Origin: Sinorhizobium glycinis
Lineage (GTDB): Bacteria; Pseudomonadota; Alphaproteobacteria; Rhizobiales; Rhizobiaceae
Assembly: GCF_001651865.1 (NCBI RefSeq)
Contig: NZ_LPUX01000055.1
Span: 372,001-436,000 of the forward strand
Reading direction: 5' to 3'
DNA length: 64,000 nt
This document shows positions 45,003-54,368 of the stretch, piece after piece; position 1 is the stretch's first letter, and each line of letters opens with the position of its first letter. A program made the translations under genes and the position numbers. The notes under the pieces are model-generated. The model made no database searches and was not told where the DNA came from. It worked only from the letters and a program-made list of their open reading frames with translations.

Positions 45003-45986
45003 ATGTTCATGAAGAACATGGCGTTATTGGCAGCATCGCTGATCTTGGGCGTTTGTGGCACCGCCATTGCGCAGGAGCTTCAGGCAGACGCCATCAACAA
45101 TGCTTCGATGGATTCCATCCCGCCAGAACGACCGCCCGACGCCTCGGCTCAACCGGACGCCGCGATCGTTCATCTGCAGGTTCTTCTGGATCGGGCGGGT
45201 TCATCTCCCGGAGTGATCGACGGCTATTACGGCGAGAATGTCACCAAGGCGATTGCCGGGTTTGAGGCCATGCAAGACCTTCCCGCTGATGGAAAGCTGG
45301 ACCCTGAGGTCATCGGCCGACTTTCTGACGAAATGCCCGTCATCGAGCCGTATGTCATCTCTGAAGACGACGCCAAGGATCTCGTCGACCGCATTCCCGA
45401 AGACTACGCCGAGCAAGCCGAGATGAAACGCCTCGGATATACAAGCGTCGCGGAAAAACTGTCCGAACGGTTTCACATGGATATCGACCTTCTCAAGACG
45501 CTCAACTCGGGCTCGGCATTTGCGGTCGGAGACACGATATCCGTTGCGGCGCCGGGCGTTGCGAAGGAAGGTACGGCCAAACGGATAGAGGCGCGCAAAC
45601 GAGCGGGGCAAGTCCTGGCCTTTGCCGAGGACGGCGCGCTGCTCGCGGCGTATCCCGCTACGATCGGCAGCGAGGAGACGCCCTCGCCGTCCGGCACGCA
45701 CAAGGTCAAGGGGATCGCCCGAATGCCCACCTATACCTACAACCCGAAAGTCAACTACCAGCAGGGCGACAACACGGAGGTGCTGACGCTGCCCCGCGGT
45801 CCCAACGGCCCCGTGGGAAGCGTCTGGATCGATCTGTCGAAGCCGACCTACGGGATTCACGGCACGCCTGAACCGTCACGCGTCGACAAGGATCCGTCGC
45901 ATGGATGCATTCGCCTGGCAAACTGGGACGCGGAGGAACTGGCGGCGATGGTCAAGCCGGGGGTTGTCGTCGAGATCACCGAATAA
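45003..45986 (+). CDS. L,D-transpeptidase (YkuD domain) with peptidoglycan-binding domain
   Basis: An exported enzyme of 327 residues that cross-links peptidoglycan or attaches proteins to it. A Sec signal (MKNMALLAASLILGVCGTAI AQ) is followed by a PG_binding_1-like domain at about residues 50-105 (LQVLLDRAGSSPGVIDGYYG). The YkuD catalytic domain spans about 190-327, with IHGTPEPSRVDKDPSHGCIRL and the nucleophile Cys near residue 302. The ribosome site is weak; ATG 45009 is an alternative start. It has no visible link to purine metabolism although it lies inside that island. Confidence 0.88.
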   Translation: MFMKNMALLAASLILGVCGTAIAQELQADAINNASMDSIPPERPPDASAQPDAAIVHLQVLLDRAGSSPGVIDGYYGENVTKAIAGFEAMQDLPADGKLDPEVIGRLSDEMPVIEPYVISEDDAKDLVDRIPEDYAEQAEMKRLGYTSVAEKLSERFHMDIDLLKTLNSGSAFAVGDTISVAAPGVAKEGTAKRIEARKRAGQVLAFAEDGALLAAYPATIGSEETPSPSGTHKVKGIARMPTYTYNPKVNYQQGDNTEVLTLPRGPNGPVGSVWIDLSKPTYGIHGTPEPSRVDKDPSHGCIRLANWDAEELAAMVKPGVVVEITE

Positions 45987-46091
45987 ACATCCGTTTCCCC
46001 AGGCTATATGGAAGGCCGCGCACGATGTGAGCGTCCGAAAATGACCTTATGGTCGAACCAGCAATGCGGCATCGGCGCCAGATTTTGACCG

Positions 46092-46979
46092 CTAGAAGGA
46101 CGAGGAACCGGTCTCTGCCTTTAACGGCTTGTCCTTCCTGCGCGACGCAGCACCGTTCGGCCGTTCATGAGTAAGTACCGCCGTGACGAGCTCGGCCGCC
46201 GCGAGCGCCGCGATCACCGCCGGACGCTTGTCCTTCACCGCCGTGCCGCCGATGGGGCAAATAAGCCGGTCGAAGAGTTCCGGGCGTCCGACTTCGCGCA
46301 ACAGCCAGTTCTTGAAGGTGGCGCGCTTGGTCTTCGAACCGATCATGCCGACATAGCAAGCGTCCTGCCGACAAAGCGCTTCCGCCGCAATCAGGAAGTC
46401 CAAGGCGTGATCATGGGTGAGGATGACGAAGGCGCTGCCGGGCGGGGCGTCGCGGACGACGGCCTCGGGCATCGCCGTGAGGCAGGGTTCGATCCCCGGG
46501 ACGTCGACGGCCGAGAGCTCCTGCGCGCGCGTATCGACGAGCACGGTTCGGACCGGCACCAGCGAAAGCGCCGTGACGAGCGCATTGCCGACGTGACCGG
46601 CGCCGAAGACATAGATATGCGGCCGGCGCGCCAATTCGGCGTCGCTGCGTTCGATCAGGGCGGCCCGGGTGTCCGGATCAGCAGCCTTGAAGGCGAGTGC
46701 GACCCGTCCGCCGCAGCACTGCCCGATTTCCGGCCCGAGCGGGATCGTCAGCCGATCATCGGCCGTTGCGCCCTGGAGCAGCCGCCGGGCATGATCGATC
46801 GCCATGTATTCCAGTTGACCGCCGCCGATCGTGGCGAAGGTGCGATCCTTGGAGACGAGCATCCAGGCATCCGTATCGCGCGGCGTGGAGCCAGCCGCTC
46901 CCGACACCTCGACGAGAATGCAGGCCGCATTGTCGCTCAGGAAATGCCGAATGTCCTCTCTGCTGGTCATGCCTGTCAT
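46092..46979 (-). CDS. xdhC: Xanthine dehydrogenase accessory protein
   Basis: A 295-residue cytoplasmic chaperone that delivers sulfurated molybdenum cofactor to XdhB. XdhC features are seen: an N-terminal domain with GSTPRDTDAWMLVS, IGGGQLEYMAID and the conserved cysteines of IGQCCGGRVALAF, then a Rossmann-like domain (HIYVFGAGHVGNALV) and GMIGSKTKRATF. The ATG at 46979 overlaps the xdhB stop by 4 bp; a second ATG at 46970 is possible. It is the last gene of uraH-xdhA-xdhB-xdhC. Confidence 0.9.
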   Translation of the reverse strand: MTGMTSREDIRHFLSDNAACILVEVSGAAGSTPRDTDAWMLVSKDRTFATIGGGQLEYMAIDHARRLLQGATADDRLTIPLGPEIGQCCGGRVALAFKAADPDTRAALIERSDAELARRPHIYVFGAGHVGNALVTALSLVPVRTVLVDTRAQELSAVDVPGIEPCLTAMPEAVVRDAPPGSAFVILTHDHALDFLIAAEALCRQDACYVGMIGSKTKRATFKNWLLREVGRPELFDRLICPIGGTAVKDKRPAVIAALAAAELVTAVLTHERPNGAASRRKDKPLKAETGSSSF

Positions 46980-49324
46980 CCATCCGCTTCGCCGCGCGAC
47001 GCCGCGCCACGCAGCCGCTCGATCGCCATCAGCACGCGCTCCGGTGTTGCCGGCGTGTCGATACGCGGCGGAATACGATACTCCGCAACGCTTGCGGCTG
47101 CCATGGATATCGCCTCGAGGACGGAAATGCCCAGCATGAAGGGCGGTTCCCCGACCGCCTTTGAACGGCGGATGGTCTCCTCGCGATTGACCGACCATTC
47201 CGCCAGGCGGACGTTGAAGACGCGCGGGCGGTCGGAGGCAAGCGGGATCTTGTAGGTGGAAGGCGCATGGGTACGCAGGCGCCCCTTCGCGTCCCACCAC
47301 AATTCCTCCGTCGTCAGCCAGCCCATGCCTTGAACGAAGGCGCCTTCGACCTGGCCGAGATCGAGCGCCGGATTGAGCGACTTGCCGACGTCATGGAGGA
47401 GGTCCGTCCGTTCGACCTGATACTCGCCGGTCAGGGTATCGACGCTGACCTCCGAGCAGGAGGCGCCGTAGGCGTAGTAGTAGAACGGACGCCCCCTTCC
47501 CTGCGACCGGTCCCAGTGGATCTTCGGCGTTTTGTAGAAACCGGCCGCCGAGAGCTGGATGCGAGCCGCATAGGCCGATTTGATGAAATCGGCAAAGGCG
47601 ATGCGCTCGCTGCCGATCCGCACCACGTTCGGTTCGAAGGCAACGTCCGCTTCGTCGACGCCGTAGCGTTCCGCCGCGAAACGCACCAGCCGCGTCTTGA
47701 TCTGCTCAGCGGCATTGGCAGCCGCCATGCCGTTGAGGTCCGAGCCCGACGATGCGGCCGTCGCCGAGGTGTTCGGCACCTTGCCGGTCGAGGTCGCCGT
47801 CACCTTGATACGGTCGAGGTCGACCTGGAACTCATCCGCCACCACCTGCGCGACCTTGGTGTAGAGGCCCTGCCCCATCTCGGTGCCGCCGTGGTTGAGC
47901 TGGATCGAGCCATCCGTATAGACATGGACGAGAGCGCCGGCCTGGTTGTATTCGGTCTTGGTGAAGGAGATGCCGAACTTGACCGGCGTCAGGGCGATGC
48001 CGCGCTTGATCACACGGTTCTCGTGGTTGAAGGCGAGCACTGCCTCACGCCGGGCGGCATAATCCGCGGATGCTTCGAGTTCCTCGATGATCCGGCCGAT
48101 GATGTTGTCGTCCACCGTCTGATGATAGGGCGTCAGATTTCGCCCCCCGCCGCCGTAGAAATTGAGCTTGCGGATCTCTAGCGGATCCTTGCCGAGCGTA
48201 TAGGCAATGTCCTCGATCATCCGTTCGCCGCCGACCATGCCCTGCGGCCCGCCGAAGCCACGGAATGCGGTATTCGACACCGTGTTCGTCTTGAGCGGAC
48301 GCGAGCGCAGCCGCACGTTCGGGTAGAAATAGCAATTGTCGGCGTGGAAGAGCGCGCGATCGGTGACCGGCCCGGAGAGATCGGCCGAAAAGCCGCAGCG
48401 CGCGGCAAAGACCGCGTCCACCGCCTCGATACGGCCCTCGTCGTCGAAGCCGATCTTGTAATCGACATGGAAGTCATGACGCTTGCCGGTCGCCGCCATG
48501 TCGTCATCCCGGTCGGGTCGCACTTTGACGGGACGGCGGTATTTCCTCGCTGCGAGTGCCGCGACGGCCGCGAAGAGATTCGCCTGCGTCTCCTTGCCGC
48601 CGAAGGCGCCGCCCATGCGGCGGACGTTCACCGTGATCGCGTTCGAGGGTACGCCGAGCACCTGGGCGATCATGTGCTGCGTCTCGCTCGGATGCTGGGT
48701 CGAGGCAATCACGGTCACCTCGTCGTCTTCACCGGGGAAAGCGAAGGAGATGTGGCCTTCGAGATAGAAGTGATCCTGGCCGCCGATCCGCATTTCGCCC
48801 TGAACGGCATTCTTCGCCTTGGCAAAGCCGGCGTCGATATCGCCACGCTCGAGCTTCAGGGGATCGATCACCAGCGGATAATTGGCGGCGGCCGCCTCGA
48901 CGACGTCGGTCACATGCGGCAGGTCGCGATATCCGATCTTCACCTTTGCACAAGCGCGGCGGGCGGCGTCGCGCGAGGTGGCGATCACCGCGAAGATCGG
49001 CTGGCCATGAAACTCGACCTTGCCGCTGGCGAAAACCGGATCGTCGTGCTTGTGGGCCGGGCTGATGTCGTTCTCACCGGGAATGTCGTCGGCCGTCAGG
49101 ATGCCGACGACACCGGGGCTGCTCGTCACGGCCTGGAAATCGATCGACAGGATTTCGGCATGCGCGCGCTCCGACAGGCCGAGATAGGCGTGCAGCGTAC
49201 CGGCAGGCTCGGCAATGTCGTCGATATATTCAGCCGTGCCCGACACGTGCTTGTGGCCGGATTCGTGCCGTTCCCTTTCGTGGACGCCGCCGCGGATGCG
49301 GTCGATGGGCTGCATCACGTTCAT
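46976..49324 (-). CDS. xdhB: Xanthine dehydrogenase molybdopterin-binding (large) subunit
   Basis: The 782-residue molybdenum subunit that hydroxylates hypoxanthine and xanthine to urate. Family motifs are present: VSGTAEYIDDI at the N-terminus, RMGGAFGGKETQ near residue 237 and AFRGFGGPQGM near 350. They are followed by TEMGQGLYTKV and the catalytic glutamate in KAVGEPPFMLG near 735. It starts 12 bp after xdhA and its stop overlaps xdhC. Confidence 0.94.
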   Translation of the reverse strand: MNVMQPIDRIRGGVHERERHESGHKHVSGTAEYIDDIAEPAGTLHAYLGLSERAHAEILSIDFQAVTSSPGVVGILTADDIPGENDISPAHKHDDPVFASGKVEFHGQPIFAVIATSRDAARRACAKVKIGYRDLPHVTDVVEAAAANYPLVIDPLKLERGDIDAGFAKAKNAVQGEMRIGGQDHFYLEGHISFAFPGEDDEVTVIASTQHPSETQHMIAQVLGVPSNAITVNVRRMGGAFGGKETQANLFAAVAALAARKYRRPVKVRPDRDDDMAATGKRHDFHVDYKIGFDDEGRIEAVDAVFAARCGFSADLSGPVTDRALFHADNCYFYPNVRLRSRPLKTNTVSNTAFRGFGGPQGMVGGERMIEDIAYTLGKDPLEIRKLNFYGGGGRNLTPYHQTVDDNIIGRIIEELEASADYAARREAVLAFNHENRVIKRGIALTPVKFGISFTKTEYNQAGALVHVYTDGSIQLNHGGTEMGQGLYTKVAQVVADEFQVDLDRIKVTATSTGKVPNTSATAASSGSDLNGMAAANAAEQIKTRLVRFAAERYGVDEADVAFEPNVVRIGSERIAFADFIKSAYAARIQLSAAGFYKTPKIHWDRSQGRGRPFYYYAYGASCSEVSVDTLTGEYQVERTDLLHDVGKSLNPALDLGQVEGAFVQGMGWLTTEELWWDAKGRLRTHAPSTYKIPLASDRPRVFNVRLAEWSVNREETIRRSKAVGEPPFMLGISVLEAISMAAASVAEYRIPPRIDTPATPERVLMAIERLRGAASRGEADG

Positions 49325-49336
49325 TGGTCCACCCTC

Positions 49337-50818
49337 CTAGACAGCCGCCGCGACAGCGCGGTCGATACGGACGTTTCGGGTTTCCTGCGTTTCCAGATAG
49401 AAGCGCCGCAGGAGGTTCTTGGCAACGAGCATGCGATAGTCCGCCGAGGCGCGCCAATCGGTCAGAGGCGTGAAATCCCGTTCGAAACCTGCAACGGCGG
49501 CGTTGACCGCCGTTTCGCCCCAGACCGAACCCTTGAGCCCCGCCTCGACATTCGATGCGCGCTTCGGCGTGCCGGCCATGCCGCCGAAGGCGATCGTCGC
49601 GTCCGCGACCCGGCCTTCGCCGTCGAGCCTCACCCGGAAAGCGCCGCAGACGGAGGAAATATCCTCGTCGAGCCGTTTTGAAATCTTGTAAACGGCAAAT
49701 CGGTCAGCATCGCTCAGGAATGGAACCCGGACGGATTCGACGAACTCGCCAGGCTGGCGGTCCTGCCTGCCATATTCGATGAAGAAGGATTCGAGCGGTA
49801 CAGTGCGTCGTTCCCCGCCCTTCCGTAAGGTCACGGTCGCACCAAGGGCGATCAGCGCCGGGGGCGTGTCGCCGATCGGCGAACCGTTGGCGATATTGCC
49901 GCCGATTGTCCCCATGTTGCGCACTTGCTCTCCGCCGATCCGATCCCAAAGCTCGCGCAATTGCGGGAAGCGGCGGACGATTGAAGGATAGGCTTCGGTG
50001 TAGCTGACGCCGGCGGCAAGCGTGATGCCGTCGGCGTCGACGGAAATCCGGCGCAGCTCCTCAAGATGGGAGAGGTGAACGACCGGCGCTATGTCGCGCA
50101 TGAACTTCGTTACCCACAGCCCGACATCCGTGGAGCCGGCGACGATCGTCGCCTTCGGATTGGCCTCGAGGACGGCAGCAAAATCATCCAGCGAACCCGG
50201 CAGAACAACGCGTTCCTTTTCGCTGCCGATCTCGACGCGGCGGCCGTCCCTGAGTGCCGCAAGCTGCCGCGCGATCCTTTCGCGCTCGGCCACCAGCGGG
50301 TCCTTGCCGAGCTCGCCGATCGATGAAATCGCCTCAGCGGCGCGGATGATGGCGGCGTAGCCGGTGCAGCGACAGAGATTGCCCTGCAGCGCCTTCTCGA
50401 TTTCCTGAACGCTTGGCTTGGGGTTCTCCATCCAGAGGCCGTAGAGCGACATGACGAAGCCCGGCGTGCAGAAGCCGCATTGCGAAGCGTGCGTGTCGAC
50501 CATCGCCTGCTGCACCGGGTGAAGCGGACCATCAGGCTGGGCGAGCGCTTCCACCGTCACGACGTGACAGCCGTCGAGCGACGCGACGAACCGGATGCAG
50601 GCATTGACGGATTCGTATTTCAGCCTGCCGTCATTGAGGCGGCCGACGAGCACCGTGCAGGCGCCGCAGTCCCCTTCGGCGCAGCCTTCCTTGGTGCCGC
50701 GCAGATTGCGGTCGATGCGCAGGAAATCGAGCAGGGTCTGGACGGGCGAGACATCGGCAAGCTCGACTTCGCGCTCGTTCAGGCGGAAACGGATCGTATC
50801 GCGGATTTCGATCGTCAT
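49337..50818 (-). CDS. xdhA: Xanthine dehydrogenase iron-sulfur/FAD (small) subunit
   Basis: A 493-residue electron-transfer subunit. Two [2Fe-2S] clusters are shown by EGCAEGDCGACTVL with NACIRF (residues 45-75), and by QCGFCTPGFVMS with GNLCRCTGY (residues 112-155). The middle holds an FAD domain (ATIVAGSTDVGLWVTKFMRD and MGTIGGNIANGSPIGDTPPA), with a CODH-type C-terminal domain. It begins only 6 bp after uraH, so HIU hydrolase and XDH are made from one message. Confidence 0.94.
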   Translation of the reverse strand: MTIEIRDTIRFRLNEREVELADVSPVQTLLDFLRIDRNLRGTKEGCAEGDCGACTVLVGRLNDGRLKYESVNACIRFVASLDGCHVVTVEALAQPDGPLHPVQQAMVDTHASQCGFCTPGFVMSLYGLWMENPKPSVQEIEKALQGNLCRCTGYAAIIRAAEAISSIGELGKDPLVAERERIARQLAALRDGRRVEIGSEKERVVLPGSLDDFAAVLEANPKATIVAGSTDVGLWVTKFMRDIAPVVHLSHLEELRRISVDADGITLAAGVSYTEAYPSIVRRFPQLRELWDRIGGEQVRNMGTIGGNIANGSPIGDTPPALIALGATVTLRKGGERRTVPLESFFIEYGRQDRQPGEFVESVRVPFLSDADRFAVYKISKRLDEDISSVCGAFRVRLDGEGRVADATIAFGGMAGTPKRASNVEAGLKGSVWGETAVNAAVAGFERDFTPLTDWRASADYRMLVAKNLLRRFYLETQETRNVRIDRAVAAAV

Positions 50819-50824
50819 GGCCGC

Positions 50825-51187
50825 TCAGCTCCCGCGATAGGTGGAATAGCCGTAGGGCGAAAGCAGAAGCGGGACGTGGTAATGCGCGTCATGATCGGCG
50901 ATCCCGAAGCGGATCGGGATGACGTCCAGGAACGGATTGGTGCGATCGGCGCCCAGATACTCGCCGGCGTGGAAGCGCAGTTCGTAAACGCCGCTCTCCA
51001 TCGAGGCCCCGCTGAGCAGCGGCTCGTCGCAACGGCCGTCGCCGTTGGTGCGGGCAGAAGCGAGGCGCTCGCGCCACTCGCCATCCAGGCGGTAAAGCTC
51101 GATGCGCAGGTTCGCGGCAGGCTTGCCGCTTGCCGTATCCAGCACATGGGTCGTCAGGCGCCCGGCGTTTCCGCCATGAGTTTGCAT
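50825..51187 (-). CDS. uraH: 5-Hydroxyisourate hydrolase (transthyretin-related)
   Basis: This 120-residue enzyme opens 5-hydroxyisourate, the product of PuuD, to OHCU. The diagnostic ends are present: [15 protein letters not shown] near the N-terminus with a catalytic His, and the C-terminal tetrapeptide YRGS. The middle shows [15 protein letters not shown]. No signal peptide is seen, so it acts in the cytoplasm. GGAGGAG precedes the ATG by eight bases. It leads the uraH-xdhABC operon. Confidence 0.94.
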   Translation of the reverse strand: MQTHGGNAGRLTTHVLDTASGKPAANLRIELYRLDGEWRERLASARTNGDGRCDEPLLSGASMESGVYELRFHAGEYLGADRTNPFLDVIPIRFGIADHDAHYHVPLLLSPYGYSTYRGS

Positions 51188-51267
51188 GCGCGTCGCTCCT
51201 CCAGCTCACTCTCGACCAATGGAGTATCCGAAGCGGCGGCGCCTTTGTGTAGCGGGCCCGGGCTTCG

Positions 51268-51284
51268 AGACTTTCAAATTTTTC
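51268..51284 (-). promoter_or_regulatory. Shared 17-bp element upstream of uraH-xdhABC (copy 1)
   Basis: On the minus strand GAAAAATTTGAAAGTCT lies about 81-97 bp upstream of uraH, inside the 166-bp region divergent from puuE. An exact copy in the same orientation lies upstream of the purine permease (54679-54695). TTGAAA inside it may also act as the -35 box. Confidence 0.5.
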
Positions 51285-51353
51285 GAGGGGAATAAGCCTG
51301 CTTCATTGCCGGTACGAAGTGGCATCTACAGATAGTCTCAGGAGGAAAGTTGC

Positions 51354-52769
51354 ATGAGATATCCCCGTGATCTCCAAGGTTACGGCCCTAATCCCCAGGT
51401 CATTTGGCCGAATGAAGCGCGGATAGCCGTACAATTCGTCGTCAATTACGAAGAAGGTGGCGAAAACTGCGTGCTGCATGGTGACCCGGCATCGGAAGCA
51501 TTCCTGTCGGAAATCGTCGGCGCTCAAGCCTGGCACGGCAAGCGCCACTGGAACATGGAGTCGATCTACGAATACGGCGCACGGGCCGGTTTCTGGCGGC
51601 TGCACCGGCTGTTCACCGCCAGCCAGGTGCCGGTGACGGTCTACGGCGTCGCGACGGCGCTGAAGCGATCGCCGGCGCAGGTCGCCGCCATGCAGGAGGC
51701 CGGCTGGGAAATTGCCTCCCACGGCCTGAAGTGGATCGAGCACAAGGATTTCAGCGTCGAGGAGGAGCGCGCCGAGATCGCCGAGGCGATCCGGCTCCAC
51801 ACGATCGTGACCGGCGAACGGCCGCGCGGCTGGTACACGGGCCGCTGCTCGGAGAACACGCTCGACCTCGTCACCGAGGCTGGCGGATTCGACTATATTT
51901 CCGACTCCTATGCCGACGACCTCCCCTATTGGCACGAGCACGACGGCCGGCATCAGCTCGTCATCCCCTATACGCTCGACGCCAACGACATGCGCTTCGC
52001 GACCGCCCAGGGCTTCAACAGCGGCGACCAGTTCTTCAGCTATCTGAAGGACAGTTTCGATGTGCTCTATGCCGAGGGGAAAGCCGGATCGCCGAAGATG
52101 ATGAGCATCGGCCTTCACTGCCGGCTTGCCGGCCGACCGGGCCGGGCGGCGGCGCTGGCGCGCTTCGTCGACTATGTAAAGAACCATGAGAAGGTTTGGC
52201 TCGCCCGCCGCATCGACATCGCCCGCTATTGGGCGGTGGCCTATCCGTTCCAGCCGAACGGCGATCGCCCGTCTCGGCTGTCCGAAGAGGCCTTCGTCGC
52301 CCGGTTTGGCGGAGTCTTCGAGCACTCGGACTGGATCGCCAAACGCGCCTTCGCAGGCGAGCTTTCTCCCGCCAGCGACACGGCGACCGGCCTGCACGCC
52401 GCGTTGACCGCGGTGTTTCGCGAGGCGAGCGGCGCGGAACGGCTCGCTGTTCTCAACGCCCACCCGGACCTTGCCGGCAAGCTCGCCCAGGCCAAGCGCC
52501 TCACCGAGAGTTCGACCAACGAGCAGGCCTCAGCCGGTCTCGATGCCCTGACGGACCGGGAACGCGAGCGCTTCACCGAGCTCAATGCGGCCTATGTCGA
52601 AAAATTCGGCTTCCCCTTCATCATTGCGGTCAGGGGCCGCAGCAAGGACGACATCCTCGCCGCCTTCGAGAGCCGGATCGGCAATGACCGCGACACCGAG
52701 TTCGAAACCGCCTGCCGGCAGGTGGAGCGGATCGCGCTGCTGCGGCTGCGGGACATGCTGCCGGGTTGA
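51354..52769 (+). CDS. puuE: Fused allantoinase (PuuE) and OHCU decarboxylase (UraD)
   Basis: A 471-residue bifunctional enzyme. Residues 1-300 are a PuuE-type allantoinase of the polysaccharide-deacetylase fold (WPNEARIAVQFVVNYEEGGE, GWEIASHGLKWIEH, GWYTGRCSENT). Residues 310-471 are a full OHCU decarboxylase, with the catalytic His in NAHPDLAGK and the Glu in STNEQASAGL, then KFGFPFIIAVRGRSK. Together they turn OHCU into S-allantoin and then allantoate. An AGGAGGAAAG site precedes the ATG. It diverges from uraH, which supplies its substrate. Confidence 0.93.
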   Translation: MRYPRDLQGYGPNPQVIWPNEARIAVQFVVNYEEGGENCVLHGDPASEAFLSEIVGAQAWHGKRHWNMESIYEYGARAGFWRLHRLFTASQVPVTVYGVATALKRSPAQVAAMQEAGWEIASHGLKWIEHKDFSVEEERAEIAEAIRLHTIVTGERPRGWYTGRCSENTLDLVTEAGGFDYISDSYADDLPYWHEHDGRHQLVIPYTLDANDMRFATAQGFNSGDQFFSYLKDSFDVLYAEGKAGSPKMMSIGLHCRLAGRPGRAAALARFVDYVKNHEKVWLARRIDIARYWAVAYPFQPNGDRPSRLSEEAFVARFGGVFEHSDWIAKRAFAGELSPASDTATGLHAALTAVFREASGAERLAVLNAHPDLAGKLAQAKRLTESSTNEQASAGLDALTDRERERFTELNAAYVEKFGFPFIIAVRGRSKDDILAAFESRIGNDRDTEFETACRQVERIALLRLRDMLPG

Positions 52770-52933
52770 GCAGGCAAGACGACGATACTTCGCATGAAGA
52801 TGGCCGGCTCGCGATATTGCGGGCCGGCCGTTTCGTACATCCCGGTAGTGCCAAGCGAACTTAGCTTGGACGTAGTCTCGGCACACACTGCGTTCATTGC
52901 TCGATTCAAAAAAGCCTTCCGAACCCCTCCCCA

Positions 52934-53069
52934 ACCCCTCCCCACAAGGGGGAGGGGCTTAACCCGCCGCAACCGCCTGCCATTTCGGACCGTTGCATCT
53001 GGTGAAAAGGCGGCCACGAGAACGCGGGCCGTGCGGCATTGTAAGTCCCTCCCCCTTGTGGGGAGGGGT
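52934..53069. repeat. 136-bp inverted-repeat element between convergent purine genes
   Basis: ACCCCTCCCCACAAGGGGGA and its exact reverse complement form 23-bp arms at 52934-52956 and 53047-53069. A short direct repeat of CCCCTCCCCA lies just outside the left arm. The element fills the gap between the stop codons of puuE and the purine permease and probably works as a bidirectional terminator. It belongs to the same kind of GC-rich rhizobial repeats as the one in pbpC but differs in sequence. Confidence 0.7.
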
Positions 53070-53075
53070 CTTGTC

Positions 53076-54368
53076 CTAGCCCCCGAAGAAGGCGAAGCGC
53101 ACGACGAACAGGGCGGCGACAATCTGCGTGGCGGGATGGATAACGCTCCACTTGCCGGTGCAGACCTTCAGGATCACGTAGCTCACGAAGCCGAAGGCGA
53201 GGCCGTTGGCGATCGAGTAGGTGAAGGGCATGGCGATCGCCGTCAGGGCCGCCGGTGCCGCCTCGGTGAGATCGTCCCACTCGATCTCGGTCAGCTCGCG
53301 CATCATCAGGCCCGCCACGTAGAGCAGCGCCGGCGCGGTCGCGTAGGACGGGACGGCAGCGGCAAGCGGCGAGATGAAGAGGGCCGCGAGAAACAGCACC
53401 GAAATGGTGAGGGCCGTCAGCCCCGTGCGACCACCCGCCTGCACGCCGGACGCACTCTCGACATAGGCCGTGGTGCTGCTGGTGCCGATCAGCGAGCCGG
53501 CGATGATGGCCGAACTGTCGGCGAGCAGCGCGCGGCCGAGCCGGTTCGGCTTGCCTTCTTCGACAAGTCTCGCCCGCTTGGCGACGCCGATCAGCGTGCC
53601 GGTGGCGTCGAAGACCTCGACGAGCACGAAGACGAGGATGACATGAACGAGACCGCCGTGCAGCGCGCCCATGATGTCGAGTTGCAGGAAGGTCGGCGCG
53701 ATGCTCGGCGGCGCGGAAACCACGCCTTTGAACTCGGAAACTCCGAGCAACATCGACAGCACCGTGACCACGAGGATGCCGATCAGGATGGAGCCCCGAA
53801 CCTTCAGCGAGTCGAGCACGGCGATAACGAAAAAGCCGAGTATGGCGAGCAGTGGCCCGGTTTGCTTCAGGTCGCCGAGGCCGACCAGCGTTGCCGGATT
53901 GTCGACGACGATGCCGGCGTTCTTCAGCGCGATGATGCCGAGGAACAGGCCGATACCGGTCGCAATGGCGCTGCGCAGCGAATGCGGGATGCCGGCAATC
54001 AGCCAGCTTCTGACCCCGGTGACGGTCAAGAGCAGGAAGATCAGGCCGGAGATGAACACGGCGCCGAGTGCCTGCTGCCAGGTGAAGCCGAGGGCGGCGA
54101 CAACCGTGAAGGCGAAGAAGGCGTTGAGGCCCATGCCGGGCGCCATGCCGATCGGCCAGTTGGCGACGAGCGCCATGACGGCGGAACCGAGGGCGGCCGC
54201 GAGACAGGTGGCGACGAAGATGGCGTCGCGATCCATGCCGGTGGTCGACAGAATGTCCGGATTGACGAAGATGATGTACGACATCGTCAGGAATGTCGTG
54301 AGACCGGCGACCAATTCCGTTCGGACCGTCGTGTCATGCGCTTTCAGCTTGAAAAGCCGTTCAAACAT
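53076..54368 (-). CDS. Purine permease, AzgA family (hypoxanthine/guanine/adenine)
   Basis: An inner-membrane NCS2-superfamily transporter of 430 residues with 12-14 segments. The opening ELVAGLTTFLTMSYIIFVNP is the AzgA/GhxP signature, followed by NWPIGMAPGMGLNAFFAFTV and, later, GTSSTTAYVESASGVQAGGR with the substrate-binding region. The ATG at 54368 has GGGAGGAAAT upstream; the frame is open for another 125 codons, but that part has no family match. It would import guanine or hypoxanthine for GuaD and XDH. Confidence 0.88.
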   Translation of the reverse strand: MFERLFKLKAHDTTVRTELVAGLTTFLTMSYIIFVNPDILSTTGMDRDAIFVATCLAAALGSAVMALVANWPIGMAPGMGLNAFFAFTVVAALGFTWQQALGAVFISGLIFLLLTVTGVRSWLIAGIPHSLRSAIATGIGLFLGIIALKNAGIVVDNPATLVGLGDLKQTGPLLAILGFFVIAVLDSLKVRGSILIGILVVTVLSMLLGVSEFKGVVSAPPSIAPTFLQLDIMGALHGGLVHVILVFVLVEVFDATGTLIGVAKRARLVEEGKPNRLGRALLADSSAIIAGSLIGTSSTTAYVESASGVQAGGRTGLTALTISVLFLAALFISPLAAAVPSYATAPALLYVAGLMMRELTEIEWDDLTEAAPAALTAIAMPFTYSIANGLAFGFVSYVILKVCTGKWSVIHPATQIVAALFVVRFAFFGG

